Notes: generated by a model not told the origin, from the sequence alone. 64,000 nucleotides of DNA from Hippasteria phrygiana (GCA_037893225.1 JAZGUH010000707.1:124001-188000); one strand, 5' to 3'. Shown: positions 9,979-20,571, numbered from the stretch's first letter. Made by a program: numbers and translations.

Positions 9979-11518
9979 TCACAGACTGTGAAACTTCTCA
10001 AAGCATGGTATTACACACATTGGTTTGTCACACTGTTTACAAATTATGCGAGTTTGTTTCCGCTTGGCTCTGGTACTGCAAACAACACAGTTGCGCTTTT
10101 TGCCAGCAACATTTCTCACAGGATAGTGATGATTTGGAAAGCGGCTGGAACCACATGTCACTTGACTGGCATGCTGAGCTGGGTTGTGCTTCCAGGTGGA
10201 AAGAAGTCCTTCTATCACCTTGACCCTGAAATCCAAAGTGGTCAAGTGCTGGTTTGTAGGGATGCTGTTGTATACAATGGTAGCATTCAACAAACAGATG
10301 TCAAGAATGGTCACGAAAACTCTTTTCCACCATTTCATCGATTTGTGAGGGTGCGAGTAGTACTGACATATTTGTGCTGCGAGATCACTTCCTCCCATGT
10401 ATTTATTATAATCATTGAAGACAGCAGGTTTTCTTATTGTACGAAGTCCACTCAAACTGTTTTTGCTCCGAATGTCTTTCGTGTCGATATCGCAGTTTCC
10501 AAAATTGGTAAGAAGAGTTACACGTTTGGCATCCTGCCAAACGACGCACAGTTGCCCGGCTTTGGTGTAAAACTGGGGGTCAGCACCTCTTCTCATGGGG
10601 AACTTTTTGGGGTTTGCACAATCTGGAATCCCTTGTGAGGTGTAGCGTACAGTTCCACGAGCTCCGAACTTTAACTGTGACAACTTGCAGACGAGAGCCG
10701 GGCTCGTGTACCAATTGTCCATGAAAATGAAATGTCCCTTATGTTCGAGTCCTTTAATAAGGTCGAGGACTACATGCCCAGCAGATGAAAGATTAGGTGG
10801 ATGGTGTGTTGAAGCATAACCAACGGAGGGTTGACTAGATTCTTTTGATGTGGGCTGAGAGCCGGTGAACACCTTCCAGGCACATGTATAACCGGTTTCT
10901 GACTCGTTCAATGAAAAACATTTCAATCCCCATTTGGCCGACTTTCGTGGCATGTACTGTTTGAAACCAAGTCGGCCTTTGAACTTGATCAGTGTCTCAT
11001 CCGGTGAGAGGTTTCGGCCTGGCTTGTAAATGCGAGGAAAGGATGGCAATACAATGTCGAGCAGCGGGCGAACCTTGGACAGTTTGTCAGGGGGAGCATC
11101 ACCTGGTTGAGCTCTGTTGTTGGCAAGGTGGAAAAATCGAAGGATCGCAGTGAATCGATTGCGAGACATGGTCGCCGAATACAGGGGACTTCGCAGAACT
11201 TCGGACATGGACCAGTGCATGCTGTAGCGAGGCCTTTTGTTGATACCCATGCACAGAAGCAAGGCCATGAATGCCATCATTTCAGGAACAGTAGTTGGAG
11301 TCCAGGCAGGCTGATGATTGGCTGCATCTGCACACATTGTTTGGTCGGCATAGCGATTGGTCTCCTCCACCATCAACTCCCACACTGCTTGGCAGAAGAA
11401 GAGCTGAAAGATCTGCATGGGTGACAGGTGACTGAAATCTTCCGTACAGCCAGTCTCTTCACTGAAGTTCATCAGTGGGCGCTTGCTGTAGGAGGTGCTT
11501 GCTTTATTCCATCCACAC
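9979..11518 (-). CDS. PiggyBac-type transposase, exon 2 (catalytic domain and zinc finger)
   Basis: This exon holds the DDE_Tnp_1_7 core of a piggyBac transposase. PiggyBac enzymes cut DNA at TTAA and transpose without footprints. The three catalytic aspartates are visible: SPDETLIKFKGR (first D), FIFMDNWYTS (second D) and YMGGSDLAAQ (third D). The C-terminus carries the family's cysteine-rich cross-brace finger: CVVC, CKQC, then C...CFEKFH. The exon opens at 11518 after a TTTCAG acceptor, upstream of the Met at 11472; the added residues begin CGWNKASTSYSK. Its phase 2 matches the donor of the exon at 12579. Joined length is about 563 residues, close to the family norm. No stop or frameshift is seen. 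It could be an autonomous element or a domesticated PGBD gene. Confidence 0.85.
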
Positions 11519-11581
11519 CTGAAATAGGAACATTCAGAAAGGTAATGGGACGCTATTCATTTCAAGGCACATTTTCTTTAA

Positions 11582-11861
11582 GGTAGTATACAACATTAGC
11601 TTTTGTTTTTTGGGTCAAACGGATTGATCCGGGGTTTAGTATTTGTTTGGACGACGGTTAGCCAACCATCTTTGGAAATTGCTACAAAATGTCAGTTTGG
11701 TTAAACAGAACAGCACACCAGGTGCCCTGATTTCACAGGATGCTCGAGACTATTCTTGACTGTCAAGTACGGTCATTCATAACAATGAGGTAGTTTTCTT
11801 CTTGTCTGTGTGGGGTGGGGGGGGGGGGGGGGGGTGGGTGGTCGCAAATGTTGTATTACCT
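11582..11861. mobile_element. TTAA-flanked MITE in the transposase intron
   Basis: Left end GGTAGTATACAACATTAGC and right end GCAAATGTTGTATTACC are inverted and flanked by TTAA (11578-11581 and 11862-11865). The interior CAGCACACCAGGTGCC and TTTCACAGGATGCT segments recur in reverse at 29700-29735, inside the related element at 29618-30028. A ~17-base G run lies near the right end. No coding capacity. Confidence 0.6.
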
Positions 11862-12578
11862 TTAATGACAAACTGTCCATACAATGCTGTTTTTGGATGA
11901 TCATATCTAGTATTCCCACTGAAATAAGTGCAGCCATGATTTAATTGCTGTAGGCCTTTTATCCCTAAATTCACATAAGACACAGATTGTAGTTAATATT
12001 TCTAGTATCTTACTTATCAATCTTATTCTTAGCGAACAAGTAAACATACGGACATTCAGAACCATGTACGAGGCTGCTGTTCATTTGTAGACCAATGTTC
12101 TTATAAGAAATTGTGATTAATATTTTGATTTCGGGGGTACATGTACATTCATTAATATAAATTGTAGTTTTTAATTAAATTCAAATCTCCTCCTTTTTAT
12201 AGATTATTATTGCCGCCAGTCTTTCTTTTAGTAATTGAATAAGGCCCAATTCAGTGGAATTGAAATGTGTTTTTTTTTTCAGCATTGCATTTGCTGTCCT
12301 ATCTGAACTTTGATTTGGATGCAAAATCATCACACTTGACTTTGCATACTTCAGGTACAAATTCAATATTTTCATCAATTTCTAATTGGATTTCCATCGT
12401 ATTATGCAATGCAAACTTAAACGTTCAGTGCTTTTTATGATTTTCCCCGCGAAAGAACATTACAAAGCAAAGGTTACATTACAGTAGCCGCGTAATATTT
12501 TTATAGACATGAATGACGGATGCGAAACATTTCGAGACTAGCCAAGTTGAACCTTTTAAGTTTTATGAACCTCCCTAC

Positions 12579-12730
12579 CTGAAGTTTGGCTTTCCCGACG
12601 AAGTTGACGAAGTTTGCATAGCTTCGCCATCACTGTCGTCAGATGTCGCTAGAGAAGATTCATCATCGGACATATCTGAACCGCTATCTGCGAAGATTTC
12701 CTCCAAAATCTTGGAAGCGTCTTCTGCCAT
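12579..12730 (-). CDS. PiggyBac-type transposase, exon 1 (acidic N-terminus)
   Basis: ATG at 12730 sits in good context (ATCATGG). It opens 50 codons beginning MAEDASKILEEIF, followed by a Ser/Asp-rich run (DSGSDMSDDESS, SDDSDGE). Acidic, disordered N-termini are usual in piggyBac/PGBD proteins. The exon ends TTCAG|GTAGGG in phase 2, and the acceptor at 11518 supplies the missing base of an Arg codon. The open frame extends upstream of this ATG, so an earlier start cannot be excluded, but nothing there looks conserved. Confidence 0.75.
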
Positions 12731-12891
12731 GATAGCGGCTAAATGGCGTGGGGATGCAAAGTGCCTTTCGCGCGCGTGCCTTTTCAAGTGTAAACCAACT
12801 GCACAGCGCTGCCCAAAGTGAGGGCGCTGTTCACATTTCAGTTGCAAACAATAGTAGCTCGTGCCAACAGAGAACGCTGGTCGTGTAAAGC

Positions 12892-13146
12892 TTATAAATT
12901 CCTGTGACAAACAAGCGCGATGGAGCGAACGTCTATGCAACATTGAGCCCAGGTGGCGCGCGCGGTATTGATAGGGTTATGTTTGTTGATGCACCCGTTC
13001 ATAGGAAACTTTTCCTCATCACCGCAGATAAATCGTCGTCGAGCAGTGAACCATCTCGAATATTGCATCCTCCGCTCTGGATCACCTGGAGCTAAGCCGT
13101 GCCTGGTCAAGACTTTGTAGGGATGGAATTTTACCTCTGCTGCCAT
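12892..13146 (-). pseudogene. Mariner/IS630-like transposase fragment, decayed
   Basis: The minus-strand frame contains PERRMQYSRWFTARRRF and FPMNGCINKHNP. These correspond to the region around the first catalytic Asp in DD34D/DDE_3 transposases (pattern ...RLQFCQWF... then F.LNGHVNRHN). The Asp motif itself is degraded (GDEEKFPMNG) and the frame ends after a short tail. A terminus-like TTTTTTGGGACACCCTGTA lies upstream near 13384-13402. The left end of the element is not found. It is a relic, not a gene. Confidence 0.5.
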
Positions 13147-13998
13147 TAGTGAAAAGGACGACTTTGGAATGTGTAGTTGGACGGACAGCTTCTTGGAATG
13201 AAAAATGTAAAAAAGTCACACTCAGTCACTCCTATGGGGGCTGACCTTGCTGCACAAAAAAAATGACATAACTTCTGATTGGCTTGACTGACTTTGATGA
13301 AGTATAGACTGTTTTTCATGTAAGAAGTTTCCGCATCAGGATCTGTCTAGATTCTGAGGTTGCCTGGTCTGGCCTGGACATTTTTTGGGACACCCTGTAC
13401 ACATAATACAAAAAAATGACGCAGACTTCTCTCAGCAATCAACAACATCTTTAAAATCCCTCCTCTTTTTAACAGAATCAGCAATGTTGATGAAAACAGC
13501 TAAAGTGAAAAAACAGAAAATGTCAGTTTATTACGTTTCAGTTTCTATAACGTTTCCCTAATGTATACAATTAAAGGCTTTTGGGCTTATGTTTAGGGAA
13601 TTTTAAAATTTCTGGAGGAATGCTCTAAATTGTTCTTAAACAATTATAGATATACAATTTCGAGGAGTTTTTGTTTTTCAGTAATAATCTGGACAGAGAA
13701 ATCATTAGAGTTAACTCCGCCCACAGAAAAGCACCCTCGTCTGGCATGAATTCCGTACGATGATACATTACTGAAACACGGGGGGGGGGGGGGGGGATCG
13801 TTTTCTTCTTCTATAAAACTATGTATATATAGGCCTAACATCTATTTGAGCATCTGTTTAACTTTATCTGAATCTTGACTATAGCCTACATTGTAAACAG
13901 TATACTATATAGGAATTTTAAGGCAGGGTTAATTTTACATTTAAAAATTATTTTCCAAAGTTGTTCGTGATATGTTTACATTATGCGCGTATCAACTG

Positions 13999-14252
13999 CT
14001 TCCCCCACCCCTCCCCGGTCTGCCCCAGGTCTTATGTGGGAGTTTGGTCACGTTTTTCAAGCCCCAGGGTGGGGATTTTGGTCACTCATTTTGCCATTGT
14101 TTCCCCCATCATCAGAAGTTAAAACCATGAGGTGGGGTGCCCCACCCATGTATGTGGGGATTGTCACTAAAAGTTTGCCACATGGGTGGGGATTTTGTCA
14201 CTTTAAAAGTTACAATCCCCACATCTTGGGTGGGGCAGCCCGGGGGGGGGGA
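13999..14252. repeat. GC-rich foldback with GTGGGGATT words
   Basis: The segment carries GGTGGGGATTTTG twice (near 14073 and 14188), TGTGGGGATTGTCAC and the inverse AATCCCCACAT. Its ends CCCCACCCCTCCCCGG and GGGGCAGCCCGGGGGG are roughly complementary. It behaves as an imperfect foldback lying just 3' of the TMEM26-like gene A stop codon. Confidence 0.5.
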
Positions 14253-14322
14253 GGGAACAATTTTATAGGCGCATTACAATGTACGTTGGGCAGAATCAGA
14301 AGATCTCTTATAACTTGATTGC

Positions 14323-15123
14323 CTAGTTCCGGTCAGAATGAGTATTTGGAATGAAAATAGGGCGAAGCAAGATTTTCAGGATGTTCCAAGCACCGATCCA
14401 GGGTCTTATAGCCAGGGTCTGATAGTCTGATAGTTGGCGGTCATAGCCACCCGGTATGGCTAGGCTGAGCTGCATCGCATCCTGCCCGGGAGACAGCTGC
14501 AGACTCTCCCTCCGGGTCTTGCTATTGTTCACGCTGAGCGGCTTCCATGCCTTTCTCTTTTGTCGGTTTTCGGACACGATGGATGCCATCCGATACATCT
14601 GTAGCAGGATCACCAGAACGTTCTTGCAAGCGAAATAGATGATCGGCTGGTGTATTCGTACTTGAGAGTGTGGTGAAAATATGAGATAAAGACGTACCAC
14701 TAAGAAGGGCAAATCTTGCATGAGGATGGCACTGAGAAATGTCGACCACATCTCGGTGGCAAAGCACAGCTGAAGCCAACCGCAGCAGCGCGTTGAATCG
14801 TCAGGCCTTCCACAACCTTGGGCCGTGTTTGTTTTCGTCATGGTAAGGTTTAGGGTAAACTGGGGCAGGCTCCAGCTCCAGATACAAAGAACGAATATGA
14901 CGCCTCTCTGGTCCCCCAGGTCTACAGCTAGGCTGTTGGTTAGAAATTCCAAAATGTCCGCCGCCATGCCAATCTGCACCAATAGGAGCTGCAACAGCTG
15001 GTCACGTGCCAGCTTGTCATGAGGGAGGAGCCATCGCCCGATGATGAGGATTAACATCATTAGTTGAAGCAGGATATCGGACAACTGTAGTTTAGTGACC
15101 TCATTAACTATGACAATCGGCAT
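14323..15123 (-). CDS. TMEM26-like protein A, exon 3 (terminal)
   Basis: The frame begins after acceptor TTTTTGCATGCAG at 15123 (phase 0). It encodes 266 residues with the TMEM26 signature: LIIGRWLLP, then RDQLLQLLLVQIGMAADILEF, IWSWSLPQF and LMQDLPFLVVRLYLI, then a helix CKNVLVILLQMYRMA and a basic cytosolic tail. TMEM26 is a conserved multipass membrane protein of unknown biochemical role, known as a marker in beige-type fat cells of mammals. At least four hydrophobic segments lie in this exon. With exons 1 and 2 the protein is ~387 residues; vertebrate TMEM26 is ~370. A paralogue (gene B) lies upstream in the same orientation. Confidence 0.85.
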   Translation of the reverse strand: MPIVIVNEVTKLQLSDILLQLMMLILIIGRWLLPHDKLARDQLLQLLLVQIGMAADILEFLTNSLAVDLGDQRGVIFVLCIWSWSLPQFTLNLTMTKTNTAQGCGRPDDSTRCCGWLQLCFATEMWSTFLSAILMQDLPFLVVRLYLIFSPHSQVRIHQPIIYFACKNVLVILLQMYRMASIVSENRQKRKAWKPLSVNNSKTRRESLQLSPGQDAMQLSLAIPGGYDRQLSDYQTLAIRPWIGAWNILKILLRPIFIPNTHSDRN

Positions 15124-16186
15124 CTGCATGCAAAAATAGGTTTTACAATTGAAAATTATTGTTTTGGGGGTTGCTAGGTTCTTCGTAATTGCCTTTTGGC
15201 AACTGCAAATAGATGTTGGGGTTATGTGGAGTGGGGGGGGGGGGGGGGGGGGGGGTGAGGATGGGCCAAAAAGAAAACAATCTCTGTTCTAATTTACGTG
15301 GGGGAGGTGCACGAAAACCTGTCCTGTTCCACGTGCTTAGTGTTATTCTATTCTGTTTATAACGTCTGTCTATATTCTGTCCTTTAATTAATTATCCCTC
15401 CAAGGCTCTAATTATTGTTGTTCCATTTTGATGTTCTTAAAACTCCACTGCATTGATCACTCAAATAGTCAAATGGCTTTCATTGGTCCAAAATTGTTTG
15501 CCAGAAAAGAGTCCCATCGACAACCCTAGTGTGTACGTGTATAGACCATGTGCCCTTTGTTTACATCTAAACCGTTCTGTATTTGTATGTGCGTGGCACT
15601 CTGCGCACTTATCGTGTTTTGCATAAATGCGGTTAAAATTCAAAGTCGATCTGACTTGCGACGTCACTCCTTAATTGAGCAAAATGCAAAACACGATGCG
15701 TGTGCATATCGCTGGGCACACTTCAATACAGATGTCAACACGTGATGTCAGAGGGCGCATCGTCTATAGGCTGGCTCAGCGCCGGTATGTCTAGAGAGCG
15801 ACGTGTTACATGTTTGATCAATCATCCGTTCCCGGGGCCTGCTCCAGGGCTATGATTGTGTCTGGGTTATTTGGCGCACTCTCAGACTCAGAGGAGGTAT
15901 TAAATAAGTAATAGAGTGGTGTGGCGATGGTAGGTGGGGAGCGAATTATTTTTTCCCAAACTACATCCGAATGGATTCATTGTTGAGCGCCCTCTATAAT
16001 ACTTTTAATATACGTACGCATGCGTTATAGGGCTGGGTATACAATGCAATGAATTCTCGAGGTCTGCTGAGCATTCGGGGATCAAAGCACCTTCTTTATT
16101 TACCCCCACGCTTCCTAGTCCATCTTTTCCCTGTTAATATCGCGTGCTTTCTTAAGAAAAATGGGAAGTAAACACATTTTGCAGAA

Positions 16187-16263
16187 TACATTTTCAAAGT
16201 GAACAAAGAAAACTCGCAGGAGCGGGATTCGGACCTGCGACCTCCAGAATACCGTACCGGAAT
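16187..16263 (-). mobile_element. SINE family 2, 3' fragment
   Basis: The reverse strand matches the 3' half of the tRNA-like SINE at 19885-20042: CATTTTCAAAGTGAACAAAG, then GCGGGATTCGGACCTGCGA (B-box region), then CCGTACCGGAA. The 5' half is missing; a DNA transposon end lies ~50 bp to the right. Confidence 0.65.
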
Positions 16264-16315
16264 ATTTTGCAAAAGTGATTTTTCATGATGTATTCCAACG
16301 TAGTCTACAGAGTGA

Positions 16316-17296
16316 ATACAAAAACGAAACCGAGATATTCATGTTAATTTTAACTAAACGAGGTCACGTTTTAAGATAAGGGATATTTCCTATGATAGAC
16401 CCGGATCTCCTCTGTCAAATGGCACCTTGATCATGTCTTAATGTTTTCGGTTGACTGAGAAATAAATAATTTTATTAAAGACTCAAGTCAGGACCTTGTA
16501 CCACTTTTCATTTTCTGTTTTAAGTGGAGTCATCTGTGACGCAATAACTGCTGTTCGATAGATACTCAATAGTCAAGTTGAATAGAACAATAGAAACATT
16601 CTCTTAAGAAGTGAATGGTGTTTTTGTAGTGTTATTAATTTTAACACTAACACCAATCCCCACGGCCCTCAACATGTCCCCCTGTTTTCTCTTACACAAG
16701 TCTGAGCACATAGTCGCATATATCTGTTACTGCAGAACGAATCACACCAGGTTGTCCACTAAGATCAACTTCCCTAACAATTCGCTCCCTCAGTTCATTG
16801 CTATCATGTGGTGGCGTAACAAAGACCCTGTCTTTCGGGTATCCCACAGAAAAAAAATTCTACGGGGTGAGATCCGGAGAATCTCGGGGGCCATTCCGTG
16901 TCGTGATGCAGAGCAATGGTTCTTTGTCCAAGCAGTTCCTGTAACCGCTCTCGTACGATGATTCTTCGATGGGCGGGTGGCTTATCTTTGGCGCACCACA
17001 ACTGACGAAAAATGCCTTGTTGCTGTCTTTCGAAATGTTGCTCCATCTGGGGTACGATCAGGTCATTGATCATCTGAAGATAGGCTTCTCAATTCATGTT
17101 TCCCTCAAAAAGCCCTTACTTGAGCCTTTCATAAAATTTTTCACTGCTCAGTCAACCGAAACATTAAGTTACGATCAAGGTGTCAATTGAAAGAGAAGAT
17201 CCTGGTCCATCATATGAAATATCCCTTATTTTAATACGTTCCCTCGTTTAGTTAAAATTAACATTAATATCCCGGTTTCGTTTTTTGTATCTACCC
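16316..17296 (-). mobile_element. DNA transposon remnant with ~150-bp terminal inverted repeats
   Basis: Bases ~16316-16475 and ~17145-17296 are inverted copies at roughly 85% identity. They start TACAAAAACGAAACC and share TTAATTTTAACTAAACGAGG and TAATGTTTCGGTTGACTGAG-type blocks. Between them the minus strand keeps the C-terminal part of a mariner/IS630-like transposase (16804-17073). The element lies in intron 2 of TMEM26-like gene A. Long TIRs with a mariner-type enzyme suggest a Tc1/mariner-superfamily element, now inactive. Confidence 0.6.
16804..17073 (-). pseudogene. Mariner/IS630-like transposase C-terminal fragment
   Basis: Minus-strand residues VPQMEQHF, a degraded QDGAPPH-like KDKPPAHRR, and TEWPPRFSGSHPVEFFFCG match in order the C-terminal block of DDE_3 transposases. 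In that block the last acidic residue region reads ...EWPPRSPDLTPLDFFLWG. Several key residues have drifted. It sits between the long inverted repeats of the element above and belongs to it. Confidence 0.6.
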
Positions 17297-17297
17297 T

Positions 17298-17436
17298 CAC
17301 TGTTAAAACGCTGTTTAAAAGGTTGTTTAAACAAGTTAAACAACCCAGGTTGTTCATGTGCCCTGCTTAAACAGGGCACGTGGTTGTATAAGTAGGGCAT
17401 TTAAACAACCTGGGTTTAAACAGCGTTTTAACAGTG
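17298..17436. mobile_element. Short MITE with CACTGTTAAAACGC ends
   Basis: A 139-bp palindromic unit. CACTGTTAAAACGCTGTTTAA at the left is inverted at the right, and an inner pair GTGCCCTG(C)TTAAACAGGGCAC forms a second hairpin. It abuts the right end of the preceding DNA transposon. Confidence 0.65.
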
Positions 17437-17587
17437 CTGTATGTACTAGTACACGTGCTGCATTAGTTTTTTTTTTTTTCAACGGCATCGGAGGGAACGA
17501 GTAATTTATATTAACCATGTTGAAATTTGGGGTGCTATTATGAGAGGCGTACACAATTTAAATGTGGTAAATGTAGTCTGTGCAAAT

Positions 17588-17664
17588 TAACACCACGTTG
17601 AATCTAGCTTGGACGACGATTCACTGTAGATATGGTGTTGAATTAACACCACCGTTTTGCAGGG
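17588..17664. repeat. Small repeat with TTAACACCAC ends, copy 1
   Basis: AATTAACACCACGTTG ... TTGGACGA ... GGTGTTGAATTAACACC is a ~75-bp unit. Similar units lie at 30958-31052 and 32035-32115, all carrying TTAACACCAC and TTGGACGA. It is probably a tiny foldback element. Confidence 0.5.
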
Positions 17665-17696
17665 TAGGTTATCAGTTAAATGGCTGTTTTTTAGGA

Positions 17697-17777
17697 GGTG
17701 ACGAATCGCATGTTAATTCCGGAATACTTTTGCCGTGACAAAGACATTCCGGAATTAGCCTACGCGATTCGTCACTT
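17697..17777. repeat. Foldback hairpin with GTGACGAATCGC arms
   Basis: GTGACGAATCGC and TTAATTCCGGAAT at the left are matched by ATTCCGGAATTA and GCGATTCGTCAC at the right, around a ~20-base centre. It lies immediately upstream of SINE copy 17787-17897 in intron 2 of gene A. Confidence 0.65.
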
Positions 17778-17786
17778 CGTGAAGAG

Positions 17787-17897
17787 ACCGCCAACATAGG
17801 GCAAGATAGCTCAGTAGGTAGGGCGCCGGTGCGGTATTCCGGAGGTCGCATGTTAAAATCTCGCTCCCGCCAGTTTTCTTTTTTTACTTTGAACATT
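17787..17897 (+). mobile_element. SINE family 2, copy with degraded B box
   Basis: The sequence begins ACCGCCAACATAGGGCAAG and follows the tRNA-like head with an A-box TAGCTCAGTAGG. The B box has decayed (GTTAAAATCTC where the full copy has GTTCGAATCCC), and it ends in TTTTACTTTGAACA. It shares its head with copies at 19885 (+) and 24655 (-). Confidence 0.65.
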
Positions 17898-17972
17898 TAA
17901 TATTTTGACTTATATAAGGTCAGTTTTTATAAAGCATGTGGTGCATGGTCAGAGGTCTAGGGCAATATTCAC

Positions 17973-18099
17973 CAAAGAATCTATGGCAGTGCCATTCACT
18001 CTTACCGTATTGTTGGTCTGTATTTTGTACATCGCCAGTTCCATCATCCAGATGCTGGGAGCGGTGCAAGCGATGTACAGCGCAATAGTAGGTGAGAAA
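17973..18099 (-). CDS. TMEM26-like protein A, exon 2
   Basis: The acceptor GTTATGTAG|TTTCTCACC opens in phase 2 and the donor TTCTTTG|GTGAAT closes in phase 0. Both match the flanking exons and are the same phases as gene B. It encodes FSPTIALYIACTAPSIWMMEL, the second hydrophobic segment of TMEM26 proteins (vertebrate pattern WFSPAIFLYL...PS.WLLEL). A short polar loop with two N-glycosylation-type sites (NNT, NGT) follows. The loop is ~17 residues shorter than in gene B. Confidence 0.8.
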
Positions 18100-18227
18100 C
18101 TACATAACAAAATCGCAAAAAAGGTTGTCAAAAATGTGTAATGCCTTTCAATAGTATTTCTTCTTCTTTCGGTTAGCGATTACAAATTCATATATGTATT
18201 TCCATTATAACATGATGATAATCTCAC

Positions 18228-18463
18228 ATATGACTGCATCCCTGCTTAGGGTTACGGAGGCCCCAGATCCCATCCATCAACAGGAAACCGATGTAGGCCC
18301 CATACACGTAGATCGGCCATATGCTAGGGTGCCCGTCCTCCAAAGTTATGACGTGTCGCATACAGACTCCCGCGTGCAAAGCGAACAACACACGGACTAG
18401 GATGCCCTTCATGATGGCACCAAAGTGCCAACGCCCACCAGATGCTTGCATCTTTCCCTTCAT
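18228..18463 (-). CDS. TMEM26-like protein A, exon 1 (start)
   Basis: Encodes KGILVRVLFALHAGVC, a luminal stretch, then WPIYVYGAYIGFLLMDGIW. This corresponds to the first two hydrophobic segments of TMEM26. It ends CATAT|GTGAGA in phase 2, as exon 2 requires. Three in-frame Met codons are possible: 18463, 18451 and the one just before KGILV. The first two give N-termini similar in length to gene B, and 18463 is used here. Intron 1 is only 128 bp, against 6.2 kb in gene B, where an LTR element has inserted. Confidence 0.75.
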
Positions 18464-18835
18464 GCTTGGAAGAATTTTTCTGTCACTCTTAATTAACTCT
18501 TTGTCGGGAGAGCTAACGGCTTACCTTCTAGGATCGTTGTGACTTCTTTGAACGAGTGCATGTTGGTGATTTTGTTTTATATTAATCTTGTTATCTTTAC
18601 AATAATTTTATCTCCCATCTCATACATATACTGGCAAGCAAATAAACGGGTACGCCGGCTTTCGCTTTTGGGCTATTCGGCTTTATTGACAAAACTAGGA
18701 TTATTCAGTTTATTGCATCCCCTACCATGCAGTTCAAGTCATTGGCACTAATGAGTCGTATTTGGCTCCAAAAAGAATTTTCTGATAATTTAAAAAAGTC
18801 GCTCAGCTTTTTGTACCGCAAAAATAACTTGAAAG

Positions 18836-19032
18836 GAGCACATTGCCTTGGAAGCGAACTAGGCTGCAAAAAACGTTCGTCCTAAAATGACTTTGGTTGG
18901 AAAGACCGTCCAAAAGTAGACTATAATAATGTACCAGCTTTCCCTTGAAAATGAGTCTTTAGAATGAAAGTAACCGACGAAACGTCTTTCAGGGACGAAA
19001 GTTTTGTTCTGAAAAGTGGGACGGTTGGAAGC
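18836..19032. repeat. Dispersed repeat, ACATTGCCTTGGA family
   Basis: The unit opens GGAGCACATTGCCTTGGA and contains CGTTCGTCCTAAAATGA, AAAGTAGACTATAATAATG and CCCTTGAAAATG. The same ordered words occur at 27836-28108, 40703-41003 and 43364-43560, and its opening is like the TIR of the element at 3421. Non-coding. Two of the other copies have TTAA just before the opening. Confidence 0.6.
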
Positions 19033-19187
19033 GCATTATTTGGTTAATGATTTTTAGACAAACAACGCAGTGTCAAGGGATAGTCGTGTACATTATTATG
19101 TTATACATTTTAATGACCTCACCAACCATAGCAAATTTAGGAGAAATATTTTTTCCGCCTCCGTGGCAATGTGTTCTTTTAACTTAT

Positions 19188-19556
19188 ATCACTGATCTCC
19201 ATATACAAAATCTGGATTGCTCATTGGCCAGTGCTCGGTTTGACATCGCCGTCCGCCATATTAACACTGCCAAAACAATATTTACAACAGTGTAGTCCCA
19301 ATGGTCTAATACTTTCATCCTCACTTTAATACCACAGAAAAAGAATTGTGGTAGCGCATTGTCCAAACGCGATGGGGACCAAATAGCTGAAAAATCGTTA
19401 TTCCTGCACGTTAATCACGGTTTCAATGCTGACACACCCTCATATGATAGGGGTGGTATTGTGGCCGCTGCTGGCATCAGTTGTTGATACTGGTCGTAAC
19501 TGTCAATGAACTATCTAGATTGCTTACATGGAGATCAGTGATTTATACCAGCACCC
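19188..19556. repeat. Inverted pair around a ~170-bp spacer
   Basis: TCACTGATCTCCATATAC...GATTGC at 19188 and its inverse near 19505-19550 (GATTGCTTACATGGAGATCAG) form imperfect arms. Both arms also hold a GGCGG/GCCGC...ATATT/TATTG segment. A related single arm is at 4705-4765. Probably one decayed foldback element. Confidence 0.45.
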
Positions 19557-19884
19557 TTCCCGTGCAAAAAGTGATTCGTCATCAACTTTCATACCGTGTA
19601 GTAGATAATAAATACAAGTAGCACGATAATATTTGTTATGATATGAAGAGATATCACCTAAATGAAGTATACATCTTGTTAATATTAACATTGGATATAT
19701 ATCACATCAAAAGAAGCAACTTGTTGCTTATTAAGACTGATTAATAATAACAACGTATTAAAGCTAGAGACAAGTAGTACAAAACGTTGAACAAACAAAG
19801 CTCATATCTTTCTCCGTCGTGGCATACGTCTGTGTCAGTCCATTACAATAAGAAATTGACTAATTATAGCATTTAGGGTTTATG

Positions 19885-20042
19885 ACTTCTGACTAGCGCC
19901 CACCCGAACAAAGACACTGACAATTTGGGAGACCGCCAACATAGGGCAAGATAGCTCAGTTGGTAGAGCGCCGGTACGGTATTCCGGAGGTCGCAGGTTC
20001 GAATCCCGCTCCTGTCATTTTTCTTTGTTCACTTTGAAAATG
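19885..20042 (+). mobile_element. SINE family 2, most complete copy (tRNA-like head)
   Basis: A ~60-base leader (CTGACTAGCGCCCACC...) is followed by a tRNA-like block at ~19944-20017. It has A box TAGCTCAGTTGGTAGAGCG and B box GGTTCGAATCCCG, then a tail TTTGTTCACTTTGAAAATG. Transcription by RNA polymerase III would be expected from the boxes. The anticodon arm does not fold cleanly and the same unit recurs at 17787, 24655(-), 24917(-) and 16187(-), so this is a SINE and not a tRNA gene. Confidence 0.7.
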
Positions 20043-20571
20043 TTTTTTAACTGGTAGCAAGAAAGTGTTTAGAAAAATGTTCAATTGCTAAAGATAGTTT
20101 GTACAGTGCTGTGTGCAGAATTTCATTCCAATTATAAACCACATGATTTTGATGAATATTACACGCACCGCAAGGTGTTCTGTGGACGCTCGGTTTCTAT
20201 GCAATCTGTCACTGAAGCAATTACGGCAGTTTGCATTCACTGTAGGGAAAAAAAGGTGCATTGCGCGAGAACGGTTACTCTCCCTTTAAATTAGCGTCAA
20301 CATTTTTCTATTTGACCATAGCCGAAAATGCCGTCAAAGAGTCAGTGCGAAGAAAAAGTACTTAAAGGCAAAAACTAGAGACACTGGCGGATCTAAAACA
20401 ACTTTTTTGTGGTGTGCCAAAAAACACTAACTGCAGTAGGAACTGAAATCTCGGCTTAAATTATAAGTTTAAAAATTAACTTTGCCGACCGAACATGGTG
20501 GCAAAGTACTCAACGACCCGATGAATTGTGCGTTGTCGAGTATTATTGGTTCTTTTTAGGCAATCGTGGTA

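Noticed and set aside
9712..9991. Proline-rich and glycine-rich open frames on both strands
   Set aside because: They are translations of C and G homopolymers and have no family resemblance or splice context.
12892..17073. The two mariner-type fragments as halves of one split transposase gene
   Set aside because: Both are on the minus strand but in the wrong order (the N-terminal part lies downstream of the C-terminal part), so they are separate relics.
19944..20017. Apparent tRNA gene with good A and B boxes
   Set aside because: The anticodon arm does not fold properly and the same unit recurs in several damaged copies with a shared leader and tail, so it is a SINE.
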